In this document: piece by piece, positions 35,884 through 44,104 of the stretch
How positions within the stretch are numbered: the stretch's first letter is position 1
Layout of the letters: every line of letters starts with the position of its first letter
Translations under genes and position numbers: made by a program
Notes under the pieces: generated by a model
Seen by the model: only the letters and a program-made list of their open reading frames with translations
The model's database searches: none
What the model was told of the DNA's origin: nothing
Origin: JBCBDX01 sp038529265
GTDB taxonomy: Bacteria; Pseudomonadota; Alphaproteobacteria; Rhizobiales; Rhizobiaceae
NCBI GenBank assembly: GCA_038529265.1
Contig: JBCBDX010000010.1
Coordinates: forward strand, 62,001 to 126,000
Length of the DNA stretch: 64,000 nucleotides
Direction of reading: 5' to 3'

Positions 35884-36886
35884 AGTTACGCTCTCCGGCA
35901 TTACAAAACGCTTTGGCAAAACAACTGCTGTTGACCAGATGGACATGGTGGTTCCAGACGGTTCTTTCGTTGTGTTGCTGGGTCCAACAGGCGCTGGCAA
36001 GACGACGACGCTCCGCCTTATTGCGGGCCTTGAAGAACCTGATGCCGGTGAGATTTCCATAGGCGGACGGGTGGTCAACCGAGAAACGCCCGCGCAGCGC
36101 GATGTCGCCATGGTGTTCCAGCAATATTCGCTCTATCCGCACATGACAGTTCGGGACAATTTGGCGTTTCCGTTGCGGTCGCCAATTCTTCGTACGCCCG
36201 AAGATGAGATTGCCCGCAAGGTTCAGGCTGTGGCTGAAGTGCTGCACATTCCGCACAAGCTGAACAACAAGGCAACCGAATTGTCAGGTGGCGAGATGCA
36301 GCGTGTTTCCATCGGTCGTGCACTGGTTCGCGACCCTGCCATCTACCTCATGGATGAACCACTCTCGTCACTGGACGCGAAGCTGCGTGCTGACTTGCGC
36401 ATTGAACTCAAACGTATTCATGCCGAAATCGGCGCTACGCTGCTCTACGTCACCCACGATCAGATTGAGGCCATGACCATGGCAAGCCATGTCGGCGTTC
36501 TTGATGAGGGCACGCTGGTCCAGTTTGGGACACCGCGCGAGATTTATGAGAACCCTGTCAGCCTCTATGTCGCGAGCCGCCTTGGACTGCCACGGATCAA
36601 CATGCTGCCGGCCAACGCCTTTCCAGGTCTGCCAGATGAGGCGGTAACGATTGGCCTTCGACCGGAACACATCAAGCAGGGGTCTGGTCGTGATGCCATG
36701 GTCAACAGGGTCGAACATCTGGGTGATCAAACTCGTCTGCACCTGAGTATGGACGGCCATGAGATCGTTACACTGGCTGATGCACACACCAGCCTTGCGG
36801 ACGGTGACACAATAAAGATCGAGCCACACAATCCGCTGCTGTTTGATGCCAGCGGTCAACGGATGGCCGGAGGGAGGCGCTTATGA
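35876..36886 (+). CDS. ABC transporter ATP-binding protein, second of a pair
   Basis: A 336-residue MalK-like ATPase. Walker A is GPTGAGKTTTLR, the signature LSGGEMQRVSIGRALV, Walker B YLMDEPLSSLDAKLRA, and the switch VTHDQIEAMTM. The C-terminal domain (TIGLRPEHIKQ) is shorter than in its partner. The glycine/alanine variant of Walker A and the length difference show it is not a recent duplicate of the neighbour. It overlaps the kinase gene downstream by ATGA, tying kinase and transporter expression. Confidence 0.91.
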   Translation: MAEVTLSGITKRFGKTTAVDQMDMVVPDGSFVVLLGPTGAGKTTTLRLIAGLEEPDAGEISIGGRVVNRETPAQRDVAMVFQQYSLYPHMTVRDNLAFPLRSPILRTPEDEIARKVQAVAEVLHIPHKLNNKATELSGGEMQRVSIGRALVRDPAIYLMDEPLSSLDAKLRADLRIELKRIHAEIGATLLYVTHDQIEAMTMASHVGVLDEGTLVQFGTPREIYENPVSLYVASRLGLPRINMLPANAFPGLPDEAVTIGLRPEHIKQGSGRDAMVNRVEHLGDQTRLHLSMDGHEIVTLADAHTSLADGDTIKIEPHNPLLFDASGQRMAGGRRL

Positions 36887-38499
36887 AACAGTTCATCAAC
36901 GCAAAAGAAGACCTGGTCACAGAAGCTGTTGACGGCTTGCTACGCACAGCGGGGGGCACGTTGGCTCGCCTTGACGGCTATCCGCATATAAAAGTGGTGG
37001 TACGTTCTGACTGGGACAAGTCAAAGGTTGCTCTCGTTTCAGGCGGTGGGTCCGGGCACGAACCGTCCCATGCCGGTTTTGTCGGTCAAGGAATGCTGAC
37101 TGCTGCCGTGTGCGGCGATGTGTTCGCCTCTCCATCTGTTGATGCCGTGCTTGCTGGTATTTTGGCCGTCACGGGCGAAGCAGGGTGCCTGCTGATCGTC
37201 AAGAACTACACGGGCGACCGTTTGAACTTCGGCCTTGCCGCGGAGCGCGCACGCCAGTTCGGTTTGAAGGTCGATATGGTTGTCGTCGATGACGATATTG
37301 CGCTTCCTGAACTGCCGCAGGCGCGCGGTGTCGCCGGTACGCTGTTCGTCCATAAGATCGCCGGTGCGCTCGCAGAACAGGGCGCTGATTTGCCAAGCGT
37401 GACACGCGCGGCCGAGCAGGTGATTGATGGGGTGATCTCGATCGGCATGTCGCTTGATACATGCACAGTACCGGGATCTCCCAAGGAAGACCGCATCGAA
37501 GCTGGCAAAGCCGAATTGGGCCTTGGTATCCATGGCGAAGCCGGTATTGAACAGGTAGATTACTCAACTGCGCGCGATGCCATGGCTATGGTGGTTGACC
37601 GTCTGGCGCCCAATATGGGTTCCGGGGATCATGTGGTTCTCCTCAACAATCTGGGCGGTGCTACGCCGCTGGAAATGTCTGTGCTGGCCGAAGAACTTTG
37701 TCGGTCTCGCATTGCGGCTCAGATTAAATGGATGGTCGGCCCGGCACCACTGATGACCTCGCTCGATATGCAGGGCTTTTCGGTCTCGCTTTTGCCAGTT
37801 GATGCTGCCAGTGAAACGGCGCTTGCTGCACCAGTTGCACCGACCGCTTGGACCGGTTGTCTTGCAGTTTCAGAGCCGCATGTTCAACCGTTGCCGGACG
37901 GGTTGAAGCCCGTCGCACCAATTGCATCAACTGATGCAAGTGTTGAAGCCTTTTTGGCCAAATGCTGTGACATCCTGATCAATGCAGAAGCGCCGCTCAA
38001 CAAGCTGGATGCGCAATCGGGCGATGGCGATACCGGTTCAACGCTGGCTGGTGCAGCGCGCGCGCTAAAAGACGCGCTGGGTAGGCTGCCATTGGCAGAT
38101 CATACGCAGCTCTACCGTGCCATTGGCAATGAATTGTCTCAAACGATGGGCGGGTCATCAGGCGTGTTACTGGCCATATTCTTTGCTGCCGCCGGGGATG
38201 CCTCTGCGAGTGGCGAAGAAACCGTAGGTGCGCTGAAGGCGGGACTGGATCGTATCCAGCAGGTCGGAGGCGCAAGGCTTGGTGACCGGACCATGATTGA
38301 TGCGTTGTTGCCGGCCCTCGAAGCTCTACCGCATGGCATGCAAGCTGCCGCTAAAGCCGCGCGGGAAGGGGCAGATCACACAGCTAAAATCGTCAATGCG
38401 AAAGCAGGCCGGGCCAGCTACATAGCGGAAGAAAAGCTGGCTGGGCACAATGACCCTGGCGCTGAAGCCGTCGCAACCTTGTTGGAAGGTCTCCTGTAG
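36883..38499 (+). CDS. DhaK-DhaL fusion kinase (dihydroxyacetone/erythrulose kinase family)
   Basis: A 538-residue single-chain, ATP-dependent kinase. The DhaK part (about 1-330) has GGGSGHEPSHAGFVGQGM and LGLGIHGEAGIE, whose histidine should form the hemiaminal with the keto substrate. The DhaL part (about 350-538) has LDAQSGDGDTGSTLAG and MGGSSGV for nucleotide/Mg binding. Family members phosphorylate dihydroxyacetone, or D-/L-erythrulose in tetritol pathways. As the last gene of the LacI-controlled transporter operon it should phosphorylate the ketose formed from the imported compound. It ends two bases before the stop of the convergent aldolase fusion. Confidence 0.88.
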   Translation: MKQFINAKEDLVTEAVDGLLRTAGGTLARLDGYPHIKVVVRSDWDKSKVALVSGGGSGHEPSHAGFVGQGMLTAAVCGDVFASPSVDAVLAGILAVTGEAGCLLIVKNYTGDRLNFGLAAERARQFGLKVDMVVVDDDIALPELPQARGVAGTLFVHKIAGALAEQGADLPSVTRAAEQVIDGVISIGMSLDTCTVPGSPKEDRIEAGKAELGLGIHGEAGIEQVDYSTARDAMAMVVDRLAPNMGSGDHVVLLNNLGGATPLEMSVLAEELCRSRIAAQIKWMVGPAPLMTSLDMQGFSVSLLPVDAASETALAAPVAPTAWTGCLAVSEPHVQPLPDGLKPVAPIASTDASVEAFLAKCCDILINAEAPLNKLDAQSGDGDTGSTLAGAARALKDALGRLPLADHTQLYRAIGNELSQTMGGSSGVLLAIFFAAAGDASASGEETVGALKAGLDRIQQVGGARLGDRTMIDALLPALEALPHGMQAAAKAAREGADHTAKIVNAKAGRASYIAEEKLAGHNDPGAEAVATLLEGLL

Positions 38500-38501
38500 T
38501 T

Positions 38502-40565
38502 TCAGCGGAGTGCAGCTTCGATGTTGCCGCCATCGACCGTCATGACGTGCGCTGTGGTGCGCTCTGATTTTGCAAGCGCAACGAATGCGTCCGCGACATG
38601 GTGCGCTTTGACTTCTTTTTGCAACAGATTGCCAGCCATGTAGTCAGCTTCCGAAACGCCGCGTGCCTCTGCGCGGGATTTGATAAAGTCATCATCCAAA
38701 AGGCCTGAGCGGATACGATCTGCGTTGACACCATTGACGCGTATATTCTCTCCGCCAAGCTCGAGGGCGAGCTGGCGCAGTAGAAAGAAGGTCGCTGCCT
38801 TTGGTAGTCCGTAAGCGCCAAAGCCCTTGCCCGGATTGACAGCTTGTTTGGATACGTTGAGCAGGATTTGGCCGCCATGGCCTTGTTGCCGAAACACGTT
38901 GGTTGCCGCTTTGGCCATCTCGCGGTGCGCGAAAAAATTGACTTCGAATGATTGCCTCAGGGCCGCGTCTTCAAGGTCGAGCGTGTTTCCTTGCAAAGCG
39001 TATCCCGCGTTGGAAACGAGAATATCAAGACCGCCAAATCGGCTTGCGATTTGGCTGACGGCACTTGATGCAGTGTTGGCTTCCGTCAAGTCCGCAGTAA
39101 CAGCAAACGCGCTTTGGCCGATGCTCACTGCAGCTTTGTTGCAGGCTTCCTCATCCCGATCGACCAGTGCAATAGCAGCGCCTTCAGCTGCAAAAGCTTT
39201 GGCTGTCGCGAGGCCGATGGCCCCAGCACCGCCCGTGATAGCCACTACCTGACCTGTAAAGGGCTTCGCGTTCGCCTTTGCCAATTTGGCTTGTTCAAGC
39301 GACCAGTATTCCATGTCGAAAAGATCGTCGGGCCCTATGGGATGAAACCCACCGGCGGTTTCGCCGAGCGTCATTACTTCAATCGTCTGCTCAGCGATAT
39401 CAGCAGCGGTCGAAGCAGCGCTTGCGTCTTTGCCAATACCGACAACGCCAACACCTTCAATCCAAGCAACGCATGGATGCGGTTCCAGCATGATCTTGTG
39501 TCCGCCGACACGTGCGTTCTGCTGCTCAAATACTTTCCGGTAGTCGTTGGCAAAGGCGTGTATTTTTGCCGAAATGGCCACTTCGCCACTGCTGATGTCA
39601 CTGGCACTCAGTACAAGCATCCGGCCCTTTGTGCGTATGACATGGTCTGGCGAACCGACGCCGCGATTGCTCAACATGTCCAAGTCTGTGCGTGCCAGAA
39701 ACTCTTCGATTTTTGCACCGGTACGCAAGTCAGTGACGACCGGCATAGGGCTTTTGGCATGATGGGTACCACGGAGCATTGCGACTGTGCCGCGTATGGT
39801 TGGTAGCACGCCGGCCGCAATCGAGTTAGCTTTTCGCTCGCGGTTGACTGTCGTGACAAAAGTCCGGCCTTTGGCTTTTTGCGCGAGCCAGTCTTCAACA
39901 GCGTTTGTGTGTTCAATCACGCGGTCGTAACTGACTTTTGCACTATCACCGAATGTGAAATGCCCGTGTTTTAGCAACACCATTCCTTCGCAATCGGGGT
40001 TGGCGTCAAAAATGTCAGCAGCTTTCTTGGCAAGTGCAAATCCGGGCATAATGTAGGGCACGCAGATCAATCTATCGCCAAAGATCTCACGAACTGCGTT
40101 CTCAGCTTCTGGAAGGTTGGCGAGTGCCAGAAATGCCGTGGCGTGCGTATGATCGACGAAACGATGCGGCAGATAGGCGTGAAGCAGCGTTTCCACCGAT
40201 GGATTGGGAGATGACGTATCAATCAAGTTCGCGCGCTGCACATTGACCATATCTTCGTCGGACAAGGCGTCGAGTTCACGCAACGACATCAATGGTTCCA
40301 TGCGTACACCGGGCAGGCCGGGCGCTTCGATGGTATCCAGGTCCCAACCTGAACCCTTAACGTGGAGAACGTCGGTTGGATTGCCAAAAAGGTCGGGACG
40401 AACCACTTTAACTGAAGTGTTTCCTCCGCCATGCATAACCAGATCCGGGTCGGCGCCGATAATGCGGGATGAATACACTCTTTGCGCCACCAGCTGATCG
40501 GCTTCATTGTTGGTCGCCGACGTCCATTTTTGCGCTTCCGCATCAGTCCACAAGTTAGGTCGCAT
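38502..40565 (-). CDS. Class II aldolase / short-chain dehydrogenase fusion (RhaD-SDR type)
   Basis: A 687-residue two-domain enzyme. The N-terminal class II aldolase (about 1-420) has MHGGGNTSVKV, HVKGSGWDLD, HTHATAFLALA with likely zinc histidines, and LLKHGHFTFGD. The SDR part (about 430-687) has ITGGAGAIG, NAGYA, the YGLPK pair and MTVDGGN. The same fusion is known in rhizobial rhamnose operons (rhamnulose-1-phosphate aldolase plus lactaldehyde dehydrogenase). Here it neighbours mtnA and mtnK homologues, so cleavage of a 5-substituted ribulose-1-phosphate to DHAP and an aldehyde, with the aldehyde processed by the SDR part, is attractive but unproven. ATG 40565 follows GGGAGAG; the TTG at 40595 inside the operator is rejected. 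Confidence 0.87.
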   Translation of the reverse strand: MRPNLWTDAEAQKWTSATNNEADQLVAQRVYSSRIIGADPDLVMHGGGNTSVKVVRPDLFGNPTDVLHVKGSGWDLDTIEAPGLPGVRMEPLMSLRELDALSDEDMVNVQRANLIDTSSPNPSVETLLHAYLPHRFVDHTHATAFLALANLPEAENAVREIFGDRLICVPYIMPGFALAKKAADIFDANPDCEGMVLLKHGHFTFGDSAKVSYDRVIEHTNAVEDWLAQKAKGRTFVTTVNRERKANSIAAGVLPTIRGTVAMLRGTHHAKSPMPVVTDLRTGAKIEEFLARTDLDMLSNRGVGSPDHVIRTKGRMLVLSASDISSGEVAISAKIHAFANDYRKVFEQQNARVGGHKIMLEPHPCVAWIEGVGVVGIGKDASAASTAADIAEQTIEVMTLGETAGGFHPIGPDDLFDMEYWSLEQAKLAKANAKPFTGQVVAITGGAGAIGLATAKAFAAEGAAIALVDRDEEACNKAAVSIGQSAFAVTADLTEANTASSAVSQIASRFGGLDILVSNAGYALQGNTLDLEDAALRQSFEVNFFAHREMAKAATNVFRQQGHGGQILLNVSKQAVNPGKGFGAYGLPKAATFFLLRQLALELGGENIRVNGVNADRIRSGLLDDDFIKSRAEARGVSEADYMAGNLLQKEVKAHHVADAFVALAKSERTTAHVMTVDGGNIEAALR

Positions 40566-40588
40566 CAAATCTCTCCCAGTCGCCTTGT

Positions 40589-40622
40589 TTGACAAATGTC
40601 AACTATGCCTGTCAAATGTTGG
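40589..40622. promoter_or_regulatory. Tandem SorC-regulator operator, aldolase/regulator promoter
   Basis: The primary site TTGACAAATGTCAA (40589-40602) has 6-base arms around AA. A degenerate copy, CTGTCAAATGTTGG (40609-40622), starts exactly 20 bases later. On the plus strand the first TTGACA could be a -35 element, with TCAAAT as -10 after 17 bases, so binding would block the regulator promoter. Sites of the same form and 20-base spacing occur at 44039-44072 and 52887-52920. Confidence 0.8.
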
Positions 40623-40637
40623 TTTGGAGGGCCATGC

Positions 40638-41612
40638 ATGTCATCGGAAGCGTCACGTCGCGCTCAGCGCACCGTCAGTGGTGAAGACATCATCATTGAA
40701 GCTGCCTGGCTCTATTATCATGATAGTCTGAACCAGAATGACATTGCCGAGAGGCTTGGCGTTTCGCGGGCGACGGTTGTCAACTATTTGCAGGAAGCGC
40801 GCGAGCGCGGCTTTGTTCAAATCAGCATGTCCGCCAACGCTTTCAGCGGACATCGCTTAGCGCTGGAAATAGAAGCGCTTTTTGGTTTGCAAGGCGTCCT
40901 TGTTATCCCTGACGGTAATCTACCAATTGATCAGGTGGCGAACAGGGTTGCGCGCGCTGCCGCGCGCTGGCTGCCGTCCATGCTCTCGCCCGGTGACAGA
41001 TTGGGTGTTGCCTGGGGCAAGACAATTTATGATGTAGCTGAAAACTTGGAGCCGGTCGCGATACCTGACCTGACAGTTCTTCAACTCGTTGGCTCGATGG
41101 CGACACCTTATGGTTTTTCGGCCGATGTGTGTTCATCCTATGTCGCACGTCGATTGTTTGCGCGTTGCATCAACCTGCACGTGCCGGCGATTGTCTCTAG
41201 TGCTGAAGTTGCCAGTGTTCTGAAAGCGGAATCACTGATTGCCAGCCAATTGGATGAAATTACCCGGTTCAACAAAACACTGTTTGCAGTGGGGTCATGC
41301 CTGCCTGACAGCCATGTCGTATCCTCGGGTGTTGCGACGGCAGAAGAGTTGCAATGGTATGTTGATCAGGGTGCGACCGGTGTCTTGTGCGGGCGTTTTA
41401 TTGATCGTGATGGCAACGGTATCGAAGGGCCGCTTGATGCGCGTATGATGGGTGTCTCAGTGGACATGATGCGCAAGCGGGACGCAGGTATTCTGGTTTC
41501 GGTCGGTTCTGATCGTGTCCAAGCAACGATTGCCGCGCTTTGCGGCGGATATGCTTCACACTTGGTCACGCACCAGTCCAGCGCTGAATTGTTGCTCGCA
41601 TCAAGCCGCTGA
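40638..41612 (+). CDS. SorC/DeoR-type sugar-binding transcriptional regulator
   Basis: A 324-residue regulator of the SorC (EryD/DeoR-like sugar-binding) family. The N-terminal helix-turn-helix reads LNQNDIAERLGVSRATVVNYL (about residues 29-49). The sugar-phosphate binding domain has GDRLGVAWGKTIYDVA, LVGSMATPYGFSADVCSSYVAR and VATAEELQWYVDQGATGVLCG. The ATG at 40638 follows TTGGAGG; the earlier in-frame ATG at 40596 lies inside the operator. It is divergent from the aldolase fusion and convergent with mtnA (12-base overlap). Matching tandem operators at three promoters mark it as the local regulator. Confidence 0.9.
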   Translation: MSSEASRRAQRTVSGEDIIIEAAWLYYHDSLNQNDIAERLGVSRATVVNYLQEARERGFVQISMSANAFSGHRLALEIEALFGLQGVLVIPDGNLPIDQVANRVARAAARWLPSMLSPGDRLGVAWGKTIYDVAENLEPVAIPDLTVLQLVGSMATPYGFSADVCSSYVARRLFARCINLHVPAIVSSAEVASVLKAESLIASQLDEITRFNKTLFAVGSCLPDSHVVSSGVATAEELQWYVDQGATGVLCGRFIDRDGNGIEGPLDARMMGVSVDMMRKRDAGILVSVGSDRVQATIAALCGGYASHLVTHQSSAELLLASSR

Positions 41613-42704
41613 TCGCCTTTCGGGGAACAGCGAAAGCAAGCCTTCTGGGCTCGCTTCACACACGCCGCGTTCTGTGATCAATCCGGTGACAAGACGCGCT
41701 GGTGTGACATCGAAAGCTGGATTGCCGCCGGGTGTTCCATCGGGTGAAATTTGCACAAAGCCGGTCTCGCCATTTTCCTGTTTGCCGAAAATGTGGGTCA
41801 CTTCCCGGCCATCGCGTTCCTCGATTGGAATTTCGTTGACTCCGTCTTTTACGGTCCAGTCGATCGTTGATGAGGGCAGGGCAACATAAAACGGAACACC
41901 ATTGTCTTTGGCTGCGAGTGCTTTGAGATAAGTGCCGATTTTATTGCACACATCACCATGCGCTGTGGTGCGGTCAGTGCCGACAATGACCATATCGACT
42001 TGACCATGCTGCATGAGGTGGCCGCCTGCATTATCGACGATCAAATGGTGTGGAATGTCGTTGCCAACCATCTCCCAAGAGGTGAGTTGTGCGCCCTGAT
42101 TGCGCGGTCGGGTTTCGTCCACCCAAACATGGATTGGAATGCCAGCCTCTTGCGCGTGGTACATAGGTGAGGTCGCCGTTCCCCAATCCACCGTCGCAAG
42201 CCAGCCTGCATTGCAATGGGTGAGTAGATTGACGGGTTCCCCTGGTTTCTTTGTTGCTGCGATTTGCTTGACGATCTCAATGCCATGTACACCGATCATG
42301 CGATTGCATTCAGCGTCTTCATCGCAAATGGCAGCCGCTTTCATAAAAGCCGCTTCCGCGCGGTCCGATGTTGGAAGTGGTGAAAGTTCGGCGCGCATGG
42401 CATCCAGTGCCCAACGCAAATTGATCGCGGTTGGCCGGGTTGCGTGGAGCACTTCATACGCATGATCAAGCGACCCATCGGATGGATCGCGTGCCATTTG
42501 CTCGGCTATGCCATAGGCTGCCGTAGCACCAATTAAGGGCGCACCGCGCACCCACATGTCACGGATCGCGGCAGCAAATTCATCCAGTGACTTGATGGAC
42601 ACGATTTTGAATTCATGGGGAAGCCATCGTTGGTCGATGATGCGCACATCTCCTGTTGATGCGTCGCGCCAAATGGATCGGTAATGGGTGCCGTTGACCT
42701 TCAT
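41601..42704 (-). CDS. mtnA: S-methyl-5-thioribose-1-phosphate isomerase family protein
   Basis: A 367-residue aldose-ketose isomerase of the MtnA/eIF2B-like family, converting 5-methylthioribose-1-phosphate to the ribulose-1-phosphate. Diagnostic stretches are IRDMWVRGAPLIGATAAYG, LTHCNAGWLATVDWGTA with the catalytic cysteine, and IVGTDRTTAHGDVCNKIGTY with the catalytic aspartate. Its start overlaps the kinase stop (ATGA) and GGAGGCGAGG precedes it, so mtnK and mtnA are one unit. Homologues (DrdI type) act on 5-deoxyribose-1-phosphate, so the side chain at C5 (methylthio or plain methyl) is not settled. Confidence 0.92.
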   Translation of the reverse strand: MKVNGTHYRSIWRDASTGDVRIIDQRWLPHEFKIVSIKSLDEFAAAIRDMWVRGAPLIGATAAYGIAEQMARDPSDGSLDHAYEVLHATRPTAINLRWALDAMRAELSPLPTSDRAEAAFMKAAAICDEDAECNRMIGVHGIEIVKQIAATKKPGEPVNLLTHCNAGWLATVDWGTATSPMYHAQEAGIPIHVWVDETRPRNQGAQLTSWEMVGNDIPHHLIVDNAGGHLMQHGQVDMVIVGTDRTTAHGDVCNKIGTYLKALAAKDNGVPFYVALPSSTIDWTVKDGVNEIPIEERDGREVTHIFGKQENGETGFVQISPDGTPGGNPAFDVTPARLVTGLITERGVCEASPEGLLSLFPERRSAA

Positions 42705-43966
42705 GCCTCGCCTCCGGTTTCCATTTGTCGTGCCATGGCAATAACGCGGTCCATGCCTCCGATAATCTTGCGGTTCAGCACCAGTGCGCGGCCTAGTCTG
42801 AGTGAGCGTTCTTCCAGTACGGCGCGTTCGTCAGCATCCTCAATCGTGTCAAGCTCTGCAACATGAGCAAGACCCAAAATGCGTCGATGCATCTCGATAC
42901 CAGCAAAGCCCAGAAGATCTTCGAATATCTCGTTGAGCAGTTGCTCAAGCGCTGCTTCGGCAATTTCCGGTTGGCCTTGGTCCTCATAGAGCGACTTTGC
43001 GTAGAGGATACCTGTGCGTTCCGTGCGCCAGAGATATGCAAACTCGTCGCAAAATGTGGACCAGGTTTGAACCGTCTGCTCCAATATCCAATCTTGATAG
43101 TCGGCACAGGCATCTGCGTCTTTCAAGTGCGCAGACGCAGCATGGTAGGCCATTAGATAGTTGCCGATGAGCATACCGATGTCGAAGCCGAATGGGCCGT
43201 AGAAAGCAAATTCCGGATCAATGATCCTTGGCTCATCAGGTGTTGCCATAATCGATCCAGCATGCAGATCGCCATGGCACATGGTTTCCTGCTTGGCGGT
43301 GAACGCGCGCTTTAAGTGCTGCGCTTCGATCTTGAGCAGGTGATCAGCGCGCAGCTCTGCGACGACGCCGTCTAACTGAGGCGTTGTGTGCCGGTTCATC
43401 TCCGCGTCAAAGTAGGGGTCGGTGAAAACAAGGTTTTCAGTTATGTCGCAAAGCTCGATGTTGCCTGCAAACAATGCCACGTCATTTTTCTTGTTGCTGG
43501 CATTCATCGATAAGTCTGAGCCACGAAATGCGGTGCGGGCGCAAAACCGTCCCATTGTTTCACCGAGTTCGGCTACCTTTTGGCCTGCCATCATGTGATG
43601 TCGCATGATGATGTGCGGATGGAGGCGCTCCATCACGATTAGCGCCTGGGTTCCATCGAAGTGAAGAAGAGTGGGCACCGAACCCGGGTCGCGCTCGGCT
43701 TGTCGCTTCAAGGCATGGTACTCAAAGAAAGCGCGTTTGAGTGGTAGCGGCCATGAATCGCCGACAAGCCGGACATAAGGCAGGGCCTGCTTGACAATGA
43801 CAGAGCCCTTTGTGCCTTCGACAATGAAGACAAGATTGAGGTTGCCATCACCCACTTCTTGCACAGACCAAGCTGACGGGTCATCGCCAATCACGCTGGT
43901 CAGTGCGTCCAGACGTCCAAGGCGACTGGCCAGCGTTTCTGGCGAAAGTGCTTCATACTCTGCCAC
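42701..43966 (-). CDS. mtnK: 5-methylthioribose kinase family protein
   Basis: A 421-residue kinase of the MtnK branch of the aminoglycoside phosphotransferase fold. Key blocks are VGDGNLNLVFIVEG (nucleotide-binding loop), VIVKQALPYVR with the ATP lysine, the catalytic CHGDLHAGSIM, and IIDPEFAFYGPFGFDIG (DPE metal site). It starts at GTG 43966 after GGGAGGAAACAG. It phosphorylates free 5-methylthioribose at C1, giving the substrate for MtnA. It faces the ribose-type ABC operon across tandem operators, consistent with salvage of an imported 5-substituted ribose rather than internal methylthioadenosine. Confidence 0.92.
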   Translation of the reverse strand: MAEYEALSPETLASRLGRLDALTSVIGDDPSAWSVQEVGDGNLNLVFIVEGTKGSVIVKQALPYVRLVGDSWPLPLKRAFFEYHALKRQAERDPGSVPTLLHFDGTQALIVMERLHPHIIMRHHMMAGQKVAELGETMGRFCARTAFRGSDLSMNASNKKNDVALFAGNIELCDITENLVFTDPYFDAEMNRHTTPQLDGVVAELRADHLLKIEAQHLKRAFTAKQETMCHGDLHAGSIMATPDEPRIIDPEFAFYGPFGFDIGMLIGNYLMAYHAASAHLKDADACADYQDWILEQTVQTWSTFCDEFAYLWRTERTGILYAKSLYEDQGQPEIAEAALEQLLNEIFEDLLGFAGIEMHRRILGLAHVAELDTIEDADERAVLEERSLRLGRALVLNRKIIGGMDRVIAMARQMETGGEA

Positions 43967-44038
43967 CTGTTTCCTCCCATGATCCAGGTGAAATAAACAC
44001 CATAATTCGGCTGCTTGGCAGCATCGTATGAAGCTGAT

Positions 44039-44072
44039 CAGGCATTTGTCAATATAGCTTGACTTTTGTCAG
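44039..44072. promoter_or_regulatory. Tandem SorC-regulator operator, mtnK/ABC divergent promoter
   Basis: Two 14-base sites start exactly 20 bases apart: CAGGCATTTGTCAA (44039-44052, 11 of 14 to TTGACATTTGTCAA) and TTGACTTTTGTCAG (44059-44072, 12 of 14). They lie in the 138-base space between the mtnK GTG and the ABC ATPase ATG. The second TTGACT can act as a -35 element for the ABC operon. Confidence 0.75.
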
Positions 44073-44104
44073 GTGCGCTGTTGTGATTGATTTTGGGAGG
44101 AGTT

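Noticed and set aside
40566..40637. In-frame upstream starts for the aldolase fusion (TTG 40595) and the SorC regulator (ATG 40596).
   Set aside because: Both lie inside the palindromic operator and lack ribosome sites; ATGs at 40565 and 40638 have good ones.
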